The notes: generated by a model from the sequence alone, not told the origin. DNA of 32,734 bases from Bacillus sp. HF117_J1_D (GCA_009928435.1 JAABNQ010000006.1:1-32734); one strand, 5' to 3'. Counted from the stretch's first letter, positions 23,973-32,643 are shown. Numbers and translations: made by a program.

Positions 23973-24130
23973 CAAAATCCCCCCAGTTTGTATATATTCC
24001 AATCATTCTCATAGTCTATCATATGGGGAGAGATTTCGCGTCGGATAAATCAGATTTTTATATTTTGGGATTATTTTTGCAAATAAAAGGAGATTTTGGT
24101 GCGGAAGGGATAATCGGAGAATTCTTGAAC

Positions 24131-24139
24131 TGGTATAAT
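24131..24139 (+). promoter_or_regulatory. Possible extended -10 promoter
   Basis: TGGTATAAT is a consensus extended -10 about 95 bp before the small coiled-coil gene. No good -35 is present. The remaining gap sequence 23973-24233 shows nothing else. Confidence 0.35.
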
Positions 24140-24233
24140 ATACTTGAACATTTAAAAACGAATTTCCCGAGAATGAAACTTTCATAAAGCCATTTCGTAT
24201 TTAACAATAATAAGGTAAACGGAGGTAATCGTG

Positions 24234-24479
24234 ATGGAAAGAGATGAAGCTAGTTTGCAGTTGCTGAATGAGCTGAAAGAACTGAAATCTAGAGAGGAAA
24301 CAAATACTCAATTATTAAATGAAGTAAAAGAAATGAGAACCAAGATGGAAAAGCTGGAACAGGACATCGAAGACATCAAGTTTTTTACGCCAAAACCGAT
24401 TGTAACTCCTGCGATGATTGGACAAATCGGTGGTCTAATTTTGGGAGCCCTTGTCATTATCGGGATTTTTTGGCTGTAG
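24234..24479 (+). CDS. Small coiled-coil protein with C-terminal membrane anchor
   Basis: I do not recognise this 81-residue protein. Residues 1-50 are highly charged with a leucine heptad pattern and an internal repeat (LLNELKELKSREE then LLNEVKEMRTKME), predicting a coiled coil. Residues 58-81 (PAMIGQIGGLILGALVIIGIFWL) form a single membrane helix ending at the C-terminus, so it is probably tail-anchored with the coiled coil in the cytosol. The ATG at 24234 has GGAGGT seven bases upstream, an excellent site that supports a real gene. It is monocistronic and followed by a 9-bp hairpin. Function unknown; a scaffold or partner of a membrane complex is possible. Confidence 0.8.
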   Translation: MERDEASLQLLNELKELKSREETNTQLLNEVKEMRTKMEKLEQDIEDIKFFTPKPIVTPAMIGQIGGLILGALVIIGIFWL

Positions 24480-24500
24480 ATGGATAGATACTTGATTAGC

Positions 24501-24525
24501 GGGGGATTCAGGGTTGGAATCCCCC
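24501..24525 (+). terminator. Hairpin after the small membrane protein gene
   Basis: GGGGGATTC (24501-24509) pairs perfectly with GAATCCCCC (24517-24525). It lies 21 bp past the stop and has no strong T run, so it may be a weak terminator. Confidence 0.5.
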
Positions 24526-24535
24526 ACCAGTCTTC

Positions 24536-24585
24536 AAAAAAAGCAGCCTGTCCTACGATAAAGCTCGCTCCACTTGATACAGGCT
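24536..24585 (-). terminator. Terminator overlapping the end of the FAD oxidoreductase gene
   Basis: On the minus strand AGCCTGT (24585-24579) and ACAGGCT (24551-24545) pair across a 27-nt loop that contains the stop codon, followed by GCTTTTTTT. The long loop makes it a weaker call. Confidence 0.5.
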
Positions 24586-25668
24586 TAAGTCCATACTAGG
24601 TTCTTCCCCCAACGCTAACCGCGCAAGCTCTGACCCAAGGTAAGGTCCTGCGGTTAAGCCGGTTGCCCCTAGCCCGTTTCCAATGAGGATGTTTTCAAAT
24701 CCAGGCAGTTCTCCAAGCACCGGAATCGATTCGGGCGTATAAGGCCTGAAGCCGACCCGCGTTTCCAACAAGCTGCTGTCTCCAAGGCCAGGCGCTACTT
24801 CCAGTGCTTTTTCTAAAATTTCATGCACCCCGCCAGCCGTTACGCGCAGATCGAAATTGGTAAAGTTTTCATAGGTGGCACCGGCGACAATCCGGCCGTC
24901 TTCAAATGGAACGATGTATTGACTTCCCGGCGGTATAATCACTGGCCAATTTTTTGTCTGTGTATCAGGCAGTTTCATATGTACAATCTGTGCTTTTAAA
25001 TCCTTCGAACGAAAGCTAATGCCAACGGACTGCATCAAATCACTAATCCAGGCACCGACTGTTACTACAACTTTTGCTGCCTCATAAAAATCGCCGCCAG
25101 CTTTAACACCTGTCACCTTTTTTCCTTCTGTCACAAGCTGTGCGTCACCGTATATGATCTGTGCCCCTAACCGCTCCGCTGAACGCAATAGCGCGTCACG
25201 CAGCGCCCGGCCATTCACACGTGCCGCGCCGCTTACATACACAGAGCTGTAGTTTTGAGCTAAAGGGGGAAATAGGGTACGAGTTTCCTCTTCATCCAGA
25301 AGCTGGATCTCGCCTATTTCCGGGGCGTCCGCCAGTCTTTTTAAAGCTCGATCTTTCATTTCCATCAGTTTTTTCTGGTCCGTATGCAGGCTGATCGCTC
25401 CAACTCTCGCATATCCAGTTTCCGTTTCTCCCGTCTTTTCGAGTTCGGCAATCAAGCCCGGATAAAATGCTGCTCCTGTTTTTGCCAGCCTGTACCAATC
25501 TTTATTCCTTCGTTGTGAAAGCCAAGGACAAACAATACCTGCAGCGGCATCTGTTGCCTGTCCCTTATCTTTGCGGTCAATGATCGTTACATTTACTCCC
25601 GCTTTGGCCAAATGATAAGCAGTAGAGGCACCGAAAATCCCAGCGCCAATGACAATGAATCTTTCCAT
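24553..25668 (-). CDS. FAD-dependent amine/amino acid oxidoreductase (DadA/ThiO-like)
   Basis: This 371-residue flavoprotein belongs to the D-amino acid oxidase (DAO) superfamily. The N-terminus MERFIVIGAGIFGASTAYHLAKAG is the FAD dinucleotide-binding fold (GxGxxGxS). It continues with AAAGIVCPWLSQRR, the VVTVGAWISDL segment and the C-terminal FAD loop GFRPYTPESIPVLGELPGFENILIGNGLGATGLTAGPYLG, typical of glycine oxidase and D-amino acid dehydrogenase. It would deaminate a small or D-amino acid, giving the 2-oxo acid. The ATG at 25668 (MERF) follows AAAGGGATG; an upstream in-frame start (MEKGCN) overlaps that RBS. It stands alone on the minus strand. Substrate is not readable. Confidence 0.9.
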   Translation of the reverse strand: MERFIVIGAGIFGASTAYHLAKAGVNVTIIDRKDKGQATDAAAGIVCPWLSQRRNKDWYRLAKTGAAFYPGLIAELEKTGETETGYARVGAISLHTDQKKLMEMKDRALKRLADAPEIGEIQLLDEEETRTLFPPLAQNYSSVYVSGAARVNGRALRDALLRSAERLGAQIIYGDAQLVTEGKKVTGVKAGGDFYEAAKVVVTVGAWISDLMQSVGISFRSKDLKAQIVHMKLPDTQTKNWPVIIPPGSQYIVPFEDGRIVAGATYENFTNFDLRVTAGGVHEILEKALEVAPGLGDSSLLETRVGFRPYTPESIPVLGELPGFENILIGNGLGATGLTAGPYLGSELARLALGEEPSMDLSLYQVERALS

Positions 25669-25807
25669 TCGATTACATCCCTTTTCCATGGTTGTCCTTA
25701 TTCGAACTCATTCAGCTGAAGTCTCCCACTTTTGTAAGTGTTGAGATGAATGAGTATTGGTATTCCATTCAGTCAAACGACGGCTTCTCAAATTCTTAGA
25801 ACACCAT

Positions 25808-25994
25808 TTATAAGTTATCATAGCTCATGAAATAACGCCAAATCAGCCTATTCATTGTCTTCTCATCTACCAGATATAAATGACAGCGGTATTCCAACTC
25901 GTCATATACTCGGGGACAAGTTGGTAATACCACCGCTGGTTTACCGGCTTCTATGAACAAATAATTAAGAACTGGTTGGATGTTTAGAATGCCA
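25808..25994 (-). other. Possible small gene or coding remnant downstream of the YerD-like gene
   Basis: Past the YerD-like stop, the minus strand is open in another frame and reads plausible protein, for example NYLFIEAGKPAVVLP, CPRVYDELEYRCHLYLVDEKT and NRLIWRYFMSYDNL. There is no good start codon with an RBS; the frame continues back into the YerD-like gene. It may be a decayed gene, a frameshifted tail, or chance. The rest of the 25669-25994 gap shows no feature. Confidence 0.25.
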
Positions 25995-27437
25995 TTAGCT
26001 TTCTTGATCTTTTTCGTTACCTCTGACTCCGTTCTTACCCTTTCCTGGAAATGGATGAAATGTAAAGGGAATTCCAATCATTTTCGCTGTCATCTCATCA
26101 TAGGAAACGAGATCTTTTCTCGATAATTCGCTCAAAGAGCTCTTTCCCATCGCTCTCAATGCCATTTTTATTTCTTCAGTACTAGAGGTAAGGAACTTTT
26201 CGGCGCCTCTTGTTCCTTCCTTTATGTCAAACTGGTCTTTAAACTTCCCTTGGTGCCAAACGACTTGTGTGGGTGGTTCGAAGGGAAGGGCTTTTGTCAC
26301 CTGAGTATGCGCTAATGCAAAGAGAATAGCCGATCCCAGATAGACAGCATCAGCTCCAAGCGCCAGCACTTTTAAGAAATGACCGGGAACAAGAAGTCCA
26401 CCTGAAACAATCAAGCTGACTTTCCCTTTCATTTTTCTTCTCCGCAAATGATTAGAAGCTCGAATAACGGCATGCAATGTCGGGATGCCGAAATCATCGG
26501 CTAAAATAGGTGCACCTGCGTGAGTAGATGCTTGACCACCATCAATAGCGATATAATCGACTCCCATTTCAAGCAAGTGGTCGATATCTTCTTCGATCTT
26601 ACCTCCGGCTCCCATTTTGGCCCCGATTGGGACGCCGCCTGATAGATCGCGAAGTTCATTAACTAATTCCTTTAAATCCTTCAATGTCTGGTTTTCAAAG
26701 AAATGCTCATAAATAACGGCATCCTCATCTTCTTTCAACCCCATGATCTCCCTGGCTTTCCCTGTGAGGTTTTTTGGCGAAAGCTTCGCTCCCATCCCCA
26801 TTTTGGCACCTTGGCCAAGCTTGATTTCAATCATGTCCGCCCGTTTCATAAATTTTTCGTCCTTGCCCCACTCGGTTTTGGAAAACTGAAGAATATACTT
26901 TCCAGCGGCATCCAACTCCTCATCTAAGATCCCGCCTTCCCCGGAATTAATAGCAGTCCCGGTATTATTTGCTGCACCTGCCAAAGCGATTCGGGCCTGT
27001 CGACTCAGACCCACACCATAGGCCATTCCACTAATCATAAATGGGATGTCAATTTTCATCGGCTTCTTTGCTTTGGGCCCTATTGTGACACTGACATCAA
27101 CATCATCTTCGCTTGAGACCGGAAAAGGTGATGTTTGAACAGGTATAAATGTGATGCTATCCAAATGTGGCCATGTTTTTGATGAACCAAGCGGCCGATG
27201 AAGCAGATCTCCGCTTTCAGAGCGTAAATTATTTTCCAGCACATTTTGAATCCCCATATGTTTTAAGCCGGGAATGATTTCAATGATATTTTCCTGATAA
27301 CTATCAGTAAAAATAATTTTGGTTGTGAGCTTGACAATCCTTTTCATAATCCAACGCCAACCAAATAATGCAAACAAAAAAACGATCAATAAGAAGACTG
27401 TGATTCCAAATGTAATATAGGACAAAACTTCCGCCAT
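25995..27437 (-). CDS. Membrane-anchored FMN-binding glutamate synthase-domain protein (YerD-like)
   Basis: This 480-residue protein carries the FMN/glutamate synthase central barrel (GltS domain) behind an N-terminal membrane segment (residues 5-33, ITFGITVFLLIVFLFALFGW). Barrel landmarks include PFMISGMAYGVGLSRQARIALAGAA, TGTAINSGEGG, IEIKLGQGAKMGMGAKL, GVPIGAKMGAGGKIEEDI, IDGGQASTHAGAP and the FMN phosphate segment VSGGLLVPGHFLKVLALGADAVYLGSA. The layout is like Bacillus YerD. The whole protein contains no cysteine. It therefore lacks both the amidotransferase nucleophile and the iron-sulfur ligands of true glutamate synthase, and cannot be a standard GOGAT. The ATG at 27437 has GGGAGG six bases upstream. 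Its reaction is unknown; it may act on a different substrate at the membrane. Confidence 0.9.
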   Translation of the reverse strand: MAEVLSYITFGITVFLLIVFLFALFGWRWIMKRIVKLTTKIIFTDSYQENIIEIIPGLKHMGIQNVLENNLRSESGDLLHRPLGSSKTWPHLDSITFIPVQTSPFPVSSEDDVDVSVTIGPKAKKPMKIDIPFMISGMAYGVGLSRQARIALAGAANNTGTAINSGEGGILDEELDAAGKYILQFSKTEWGKDEKFMKRADMIEIKLGQGAKMGMGAKLSPKNLTGKAREIMGLKEDEDAVIYEHFFENQTLKDLKELVNELRDLSGGVPIGAKMGAGGKIEEDIDHLLEMGVDYIAIDGGQASTHAGAPILADDFGIPTLHAVIRASNHLRRRKMKGKVSLIVSGGLLVPGHFLKVLALGADAVYLGSAILFALAHTQVTKALPFEPPTQVVWHQGKFKDQFDIKEGTRGAEKFLTSSTEEIKMALRAMGKSSLSELSRKDLVSYDEMTAKMIGIPFTFHPFPGKGKNGVRGNEKDQES

Positions 27438-27573
27438 GGTTGTCCTCCCATCTCTTTTGTCTTGTCTTTATTGTGGCTCAGATAGAAAAAACTATGTCCC
27501 GGCGTTGAAAAATGATGATAAGGGATAGAAGGCAAGTAATAAGCACAAATTATGATTGAAAGGAGACGAGACC

Positions 27574-28308
27574 ATGGACATATATAAAGAAGTTGAGCAT
27601 CGATTGCTGCCATTGCCTCCAAATAATTGGATCATGCGACAGACATGGCGCAATACATTATTTCTACATTGGCCTGTTCAGCCTGAACAACTCCGCCCTT
27701 ACATACCGTCTGTATTGGAAATTGATACATATGATGGATCGGCCTGGCTTGGAATTGTGGCATTTGAAATGGAGGGAATTTACATCCGAGGCCTTTCTTT
27801 TTTTTCTGTGGTTGCTCCTTTTTCTGAAGTGAACGTTCGAACATATGTTAAACATAAGGGAAAGCCTGGCGTTTTTTTCATTTCTCTTGATGTAAATGAC
27901 TGGGCTTCTTTGTTGATTGCAAAAAGATGGTATCACCTTCCGTATCATTCGGCAGACATTGCCATACGAAAGGAAGGCAAGGTTATTTTCTATGACTCTG
28001 CACGTAAAAATTTGCCTGTTCGCTTTGATGGAAGCTGTACACCAAAAGGAAATCAGTTTTTCTCGAGCGATGGCACACTCGATCATTTCCTTACAGAGAA
28101 ATACTGTTTTTATACAACCCAAAATAAAAAGGATATTTTCCACGGAGACATTCATCATCTGCCTTGGCCTTTACAAAGGGCGGATGTTCAAATCCAAAGA
28201 AATACCCTTTTCTCACCTTTAAATCTAGATTTTTCAGAAGAACCGATTGTCCATTTTTCCAAAGGGGTCGATTCGCTTATGTGGAACGTCAAAAAGCTGG
28301 TTCATTGA
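27574..28308 (+). CDS. YqjF-like DUF2071 protein
   Basis: This 244-residue soluble protein belongs to the DUF2071/YqjF family, related in fold to acetoacetate decarboxylase-like proteins. Supporting phrases are WRNTLFLHWPVQPEQLRPYIPSVLEIDTYDGSAWLGIVAFEM, FSEVNVRTYVKHKGKPGVFFISLDVNDWASLLIAKRWYHLPYHSADI and the C-terminal HFSKGVDSLMWNVKKL. The ATG at 27574 has AAAGGAG eight bases upstream; an earlier in-frame start overlaps it. It is divergent from the YerD-like gene. Activity is not known for the family. Confidence 0.88.
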   Translation: MDIYKEVEHRLLPLPPNNWIMRQTWRNTLFLHWPVQPEQLRPYIPSVLEIDTYDGSAWLGIVAFEMEGIYIRGLSFFSVVAPFSEVNVRTYVKHKGKPGVFFISLDVNDWASLLIAKRWYHLPYHSADIAIRKEGKVIFYDSARKNLPVRFDGSCTPKGNQFFSSDGTLDHFLTEKYCFYTTQNKKDIFHGDIHHLPWPLQRADVQIQRNTLFSPLNLDFSEEPIVHFSKGVDSLMWNVKKLVH

Positions 28309-28400
28309 AAAAATTCATGTCAATTTATGGGTTCCTGTATAAAATGCTCCAATTGTAGAACGATAGGAACAAAGGTAAATGTTTGAATGGGGGGACTAGA

Positions 28401-29975
28401 TTGATAAGGAATGTGCAAAAATTATTAAAGAAAAAACAAAAAAAGCAACCAGTAGTTCAAACACAAAAGCCCAAATCCCAGGAAACCCTGTATAAAAATT
28501 TTAATCAAAATGTGGAGCTTTTTCGCTCTATTTATAATCATTGTTCAGATGTCATTTTTCGTTCTTTCTTACTTTTTGGGAAAATAAAAGCGATGATTAT
28601 TTATATTGAAGGGCTATCAGATACAGAAGGACTTGATAAAGAAGTACTAGCTCCACTTATGAAGGAGGAAAATAATTCTCAACAATCAATAAAAGAGCTG
28701 CTTGATAAGGAGATATCGGTTTCCAAGGGGAAAAAAATAGATTTAATAGCCGATTGCATTGAATCTATTTCAAATGGAGACCCCATTCTACTTATAGAAG
28801 GAGAAAGTACCGCATATTCCTTGGGCTTGACCAAGTTTGAAAAACGAAGTATCGAAGAACCGCAGGCCGAGAAAGTCATACGAGGACCGCGCGAAGGATT
28901 CATTGAATCCCTGCAGGTGAATACATCAATGCTCCGGCGCATTATAAAAAGCCCCGCGCTTAAATTGAAATCAATCAAAATAGGTGAATATACAAAAACG
29001 AGCGTTGCACTTGCTTATATCGAAGGAATCGCAGAACCCGAGTTGATTAAAGAGGTTGAAAATAGGCTGCAACGGATTGAAGTCGACGGGATTCTCGAAA
29101 GTGACTATATTGAGGAAATGATTGAGGATAATCCTTATTCGCCATTCCCGCAAATTATGTCAACGGAACGACCGGATGTCGTGAGTGCTCAGTTACTGGA
29201 AGGTCGTGCAGCCATTTTGACAGACGGAACGCCGTTCGTGTTAATCGCACCTGTTTCGATTTTTTCGTTGTTGCAAGCACCCGATGATTATTATGAGCGC
29301 TATATTATCGGAACGATCATCCGATGGCTGCGGTATGCTTTTGTTTTCATAGCTTTAACGCTCCCGTCCTTTTACGTAGCCGTTACCACATTTCATCAGG
29401 AGATGATACCGGACCCCCTGCTTCAAAGCCTTGCCGCTGCAAGGGAAAACGTTCCCTTTCCTGCTTTGGTGGAAGTGATTCTTATGGAGCTGATGCTGGA
29501 AGCGTTGCGGGAAGCCGGTGTAAGGCTGCCCAATCAGATCGGTGCGGCAGTTAGTATTGTCGGTGCTCTTGTAATCGGTCAGGCAGCGGTTCAGGCAGGA
29601 CTAGTGTCCGCCCCCATGGTCATTGTAGTGGCTACAACGGGAATCGCCTCTTTCCTGACTCCCCGCTATATTATCGGCTATTCCATACGATTTCTCCGCT
29701 TTCCGATCATTATCTTGGCTGGTACTTTAGGACTGCTCGGAATCATGCTTGGTTTAATAGCGATCATTATTCACCTATGTACACTAAGATCCTTTGGAGA
29801 GCCCTATTTGTCCCCGTTGGCGCCGTTAAGCAAGAGGGGTTTGAAGGATGTTTTATGGAGATCGCCTTTTTGGATGATGGATAAACGCCCTCACTTTAAT
29901 AAGGAAATGAATATGCAGCGACAGGCATCAAATCAGAAACCCGGACCGCTGCGGGGCGGAAAAACGGAGATTTGA
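28401..29975 (+). CDS. Spore germination receptor A subunit (GerAA/GerKA family)
   Basis: This 524-residue protein is the A subunit of a GerA-type germinant receptor, placed in the spore inner membrane. It has a hydrophilic N-terminal part (1-240) with a lysine/glutamine-rich start. The family segment follows: GPREGFIESLQVNTSMLRRIIKSP, NPYSPFPQIMSTERPDVVSAQLLEGRAAILTDGTPFVLIAP. Then come several membrane helices (about 295-445) including LMLEALREAGVRLPNQIGAAVSIVGALVIGQAAVQAG, and a basic C-tail. The start is TTG at 28401, seven bases after GGGGGG. It is the first gene of an A-C-D-B operon (17 bp to the C gene). Sigma-G expression is expected for the family; I could not fix a promoter in 28309-28400. 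Confidence 0.95.
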   Translation: MIRNVQKLLKKKQKKQPVVQTQKPKSQETLYKNFNQNVELFRSIYNHCSDVIFRSFLLFGKIKAMIIYIEGLSDTEGLDKEVLAPLMKEENNSQQSIKELLDKEISVSKGKKIDLIADCIESISNGDPILLIEGESTAYSLGLTKFEKRSIEEPQAEKVIRGPREGFIESLQVNTSMLRRIIKSPALKLKSIKIGEYTKTSVALAYIEGIAEPELIKEVENRLQRIEVDGILESDYIEEMIEDNPYSPFPQIMSTERPDVVSAQLLEGRAAILTDGTPFVLIAPVSIFSLLQAPDDYYERYIIGTIIRWLRYAFVFIALTLPSFYVAVTTFHQEMIPDPLLQSLAAARENVPFPALVEVILMELMLEALREAGVRLPNQIGAAVSIVGALVIGQAAVQAGLVSAPMVIVVATTGIASFLTPRYIIGYSIRFLRFPIIILAGTLGLLGIMLGLIAIIIHLCTLRSFGEPYLSPLAPLSKRGLKDVLWRSPFWMMDKRPHFNKEMNMQRQASNQKPGPLRGGKTEI

Positions 29976-29991
29976 CGGAAGTGAGGATAGG

Positions 29992-31185
29992 ATGATGGAA
30001 GGGAAGAACAGCTCATCAATAAAAAAGATCGTCATGTTTGCCGCCATTGTCGGAATCGTCATTTTGCTGGGAGGCTGCTGGGACCGGATAGAAACTAACG
30101 ACTTGGCTATTGTAACTGCAGCAGGTATTGATAAAAGCAATGACGGGCAAGTCGAGGTTTCACTCGAAATCTTCATTCCCAAATCCATGAGCGGTGGAAG
30201 TCAGGCTGAACAAGGCGGTAGAGGAGGGGGAGAGACTACGCTCATCATCTTTCATAAAGGAAGAAATTTAGCAGAAGCTCTCTCGAAGCTTCAAGCTGAA
30301 ATGCCCCGGAAAGTCTTTTGGGGTTCATGTAAAATATTTATATTCGGTGAAAATATCGCAAAAGATGGAATACAAGATCATGTGGATTTCCTGCTTCGCC
30401 ATCCCGCACCAAGGGAAAGAGCCTTTGTTTTTGTAAGTCAGGGGAAGGCAAGGAAATTCTTAGAAGTGAAAACGGCCTTGGAACGATATTCGGCTGAAGC
30501 TATTCGAGAAGTTGCTGATCAGGGTCATGGCGTGGGTGTCACTCTTCAAGACTTAGATAAAATGATGGCTGCCACAGATCAAGGAGCTGTTCTACCTTAT
30601 CTGAAAATAAAAAAGGAAAAGTCTGCAGGAAAACCATCTGAATATGCAGTGATGGCCGGGACAGCCTTGTTTAAAAAGGATCAGATGGCTGGTACCATCT
30701 CCGAATCGACAACAAGGGGGTTACTATGGTTAAGGGACAAGATGAAAGAATATACTGTTACTGTACATCCCAAAGGTGTAAATGGGATAGTGAACATGTT
30801 CCCGGTATCGACCAAAGTGGACTTGACGCCAAAAATTCAAGACGGGGAATGGAAAATAATTGCAAGTATTCATACGGAAGGAACAGTAGTGCAGAATACC
30901 ACCAATCTAAATCTTAACAACCGAAAATCAATAAAGAAAGTGGAAGAAGCTTATCGTGAAAAAGTGAAAGGCCGAATTTGGAGGGCTATTGAACAAGCGC
31001 AGGAAATGAATGTAGATGTGGTGCATTTTGGCAAAGAATTTAGTCGGCATTATCCCGATGAATGGAAGAAAGTTGAAAAGAACTGGGAAGAGGTGTTTCC
31101 GGAAGTCAAGGTGGATTTCCGTATCGATGCACATATTCGCAGGCAAGGTTATATAAATAAACCGGTTAAGTCAAAAGAAAGGTGA
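29992..31185 (+). CDS. Spore germination receptor C subunit (Ger(x)C lipoprotein)
   Basis: This 397-residue lipoprotein is the C subunit of the same receptor. Residues 12-29 are a signal peptide ending in the lipobox LLGGC followed by WDRIE, a hallmark of GerC proteins. Later family segments are LAIVTAAGIDKS, HKGRNLAEALSKLQAEMPRKVFWGSCKIFIFGE, DHVDFLLRHPAPRERAFVFVS and the C-terminal WEEVFPEVKVDFRIDAHIRRQG. Lipid attachment is needed for receptor function in the characterised homologues. It has a glycine-rich insert (GGRGGGET) near residue 75. ATG 29992 or 29995 follows GAGG. The next gene begins seven bases after its stop. Confidence 0.95.
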   Translation: MMEGKNSSSIKKIVMFAAIVGIVILLGGCWDRIETNDLAIVTAAGIDKSNDGQVEVSLEIFIPKSMSGGSQAEQGGRGGGETTLIIFHKGRNLAEALSKLQAEMPRKVFWGSCKIFIFGENIAKDGIQDHVDFLLRHPAPRERAFVFVSQGKARKFLEVKTALERYSAEAIREVADQGHGVGVTLQDLDKMMAATDQGAVLPYLKIKKEKSAGKPSEYAVMAGTALFKKDQMAGTISESTTRGLLWLRDKMKEYTVTVHPKGVNGIVNMFPVSTKVDLTPKIQDGEWKIIASIHTEGTVVQNTTNLNLNNRKSIKKVEEAYREKVKGRIWRAIEQAQEMNVDVVHFGKEFSRHYPDEWKKVEKNWEEVFPEVKVDFRIDAHIRRQGYINKPVKSKER

Positions 31186-31192
31186 AAGAAAA

Positions 31193-31417
31193 ATGGAATG
31201 GAAATCATTCTTTTTCACGGCTGCGGTTGTTGCGGTGATTATTTTCCTGCAATGGCCGAGAATGAGCGAGAGTCCAGGAAAAGATAAAGGGGCATTTATA
31301 GTGCTTCTTGTGATTGGTTTGGTACTGTCCATGTTCGATCTTCAACATATGAAAGGACCCGCTACATTGGAAGAGGCTATTTTTAAACCAGTTGGACAGT
31401 TTTTTCTAAAAAGGTAA
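31193..31417 (+). CDS. Small two-helix membrane protein, germination receptor D subunit
   Basis: This 74-residue protein has two hydrophobic segments (about 6-20, FFFTAAVVAVIIFLQW, and 34-47, AFIVLLVIGLVLSMF) separated by a short charged loop, and a short C-tail. Its size, two-helix form and place within a ger operon match the small D proteins described beside GerA-type receptors in Bacillus, which modulate germination rate. The call rests on context and topology; the sequence itself is too short for firm recognition. The ATG has GAAAGGTGAAAG upstream inside the end of the C gene. Confidence 0.75.
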   Translation: MEWKSFFFTAAVVAVIIFLQWPRMSESPGKDKGAFIVLLVIGLVLSMFDLQHMKGPATLEEAIFKPVGQFFLKR

Positions 31418-31462
31418 GAAAACATAAAATCTGACTCAGTCTTCTTTTTGACAAGTATGCGT

Positions 31463-31498
31463 TATGTCTAGCTTCGCCGTACAGAAGGCTGCGCGCCT
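31463..31498. repeat. Possible repeat remnant between D and B genes
   Basis: The stretch TTATGTCTAGCTTCGCC faintly resembles the CCAGCT repeat end, and AAGGC-TGCGC-GCCTT forms a small hairpin next to it. It occupies the otherwise unexplained 125-bp gap that splits the ger operon. Confidence 0.25.
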
Positions 31499-31542
31499 TT
31501 AAAGTGACATTTCTTTTGAATTGAGCGGAAAAGGAAGTGGAA

Positions 31543-32643
31543 ATGATGGAGAAGGGTAAAATTTCAGCTTTGCAAATGGCCATGCTGCTGTATCCAGCAA
31601 TTATCGCTACTGCCATACTTTCGATCCCGAGTATCACTGCAAAATATGCTGGAAACGATTTATGGCTATCTCCCATCTTTTCTTCTTTATCCGGTTTTTT
31701 GGCTGTTTTTATTGCTGTCAAGCTTAGCAAGTTATTCCCAGGAAAAACGATCATTCAATTCAGTGAAGACATCATTGGACGGCTGCCAGGGAAGGTGATC
31801 AGCTTTATTTTTATTTTTTTCTATTTAGACATCACCGGCACCATGGTCCGAAACTACAGCGAATTTATTGTCACTTCCTTTTTATTCAGGACACCGCAAG
31901 TTGTAGTCATCGCCTCAATGATGTTTCTCTGTGCTCTTTGTGTATATAGCGGATTGGAAGTTATAGCAAGAGCTACTCAAATATTGTTTCCATTTTTCAT
32001 CATACCGATTTTTGCATCAGCTATTTTTCTGGCTCCGGACTATAGCTTCGACAATATCTTTCCCATTCTTGATAATGGGATAATGCCGCCCATCAAAGGT
32101 GCGATTTCACCTTCAGGATGGTTCGCGGAGTTTTTTTTGATTGCCTTTTTACTGCCTTTTTTATCAGACAAGGAAAAGGGGATGAAGTATGGGTCGCTGA
32201 CAGTTTTATGTGTGATGTTGTCACTGGTAATTGTCAATCTAATTGTCCTGTTTGTATTGGGCGAATCAACGGCCAATAAAATCTATCCCCTCATGAACGT
32301 AGGACGATATGCAAGCGTTGGCGGTTTTTTTGAAAATATGGAAGCTGTAATCATGGCAGTTTGGATTGCAGGGGCATTTGTCAAAATTTCCACATTTTTT
32401 TACGTGACTGCTTTGGGAACAGCTCAATGGCTTAACCTTTCCCATTATAAGCCAGTTGTTTGGCCGCTAGGTATTTTGATCGTTGTATTTTCCTTTTGGG
32501 CGACGCCGAGTCTGATGGAGTTGAGCCATTATGATTTTCAAGTATTTCCATTTTATTCAAATTTTGTTCAAGTCCTTCTCCCCCTTCTGCTTTTGGTCAT
32601 TGCTTTGATTTGGAAAAGGAATAAAAAGAAAAATGCCTCTTGA
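31543..32643 (+). CDS. Spore germination receptor B subunit (GerAB/GerKB family permease-like)
   Basis: This 366-residue inner-membrane protein of the GerAB family (endospore germination permease, APC-superfamily fold) has about ten membrane helices and binds the germinant in characterised homologues. Typical segments are ISALQMAMLLYPAIIATAILSIPSITAKYAGNDLWLSP, LFPGKTIIQFSEDIIG, GLEVIARATQILFPFFI, and the C-terminal lysine-rich end. The ATG at 31543 has AAAGGAAG upstream; GTG 31537 overlaps that site. It lies after the A, C and D genes with a 125-bp gap, so it may be in the same transcript or have its own promoter. The germinant is not predictable by eye. Confidence 0.94.
   Translation: MMEKGKISALQMAMLLYPAIIATAILSIPSITAKYAGNDLWLSPIFSSLSGFLAVFIAVKLSKLFPGKTIIQFSEDIIGRLPGKVISFIFIFFYLDITGTMVRNYSEFIVTSFLFRTPQVVVIASMMFLCALCVYSGLEVIARATQILFPFFIIPIFASAIFLAPDYSFDNIFPILDNGIMPPIKGAISPSGWFAEFFLIAFLLPFLSDKEKGMKYGSLTVLCVMLSLVIVNLIVLFVLGESTANKIYPLMNVGRYASVGGFFENMEAVIMAVWIAGAFVKISTFFYVTALGTAQWLNLSHYKPVVWPLGILIVVFSFWATPSLMELSHYDFQVFPFYSNFVQVLLPLLLLVIALIWKRNKKKNAS

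Noticed and set aside
23804-24187. Plus-strand frame of about 127 codons before the small coiled-coil gene
   Set aside because: Its first half is antisense to the MDR oxidoreductase and it lacks a good RBS; the part past 24000 is too short to support a gene.
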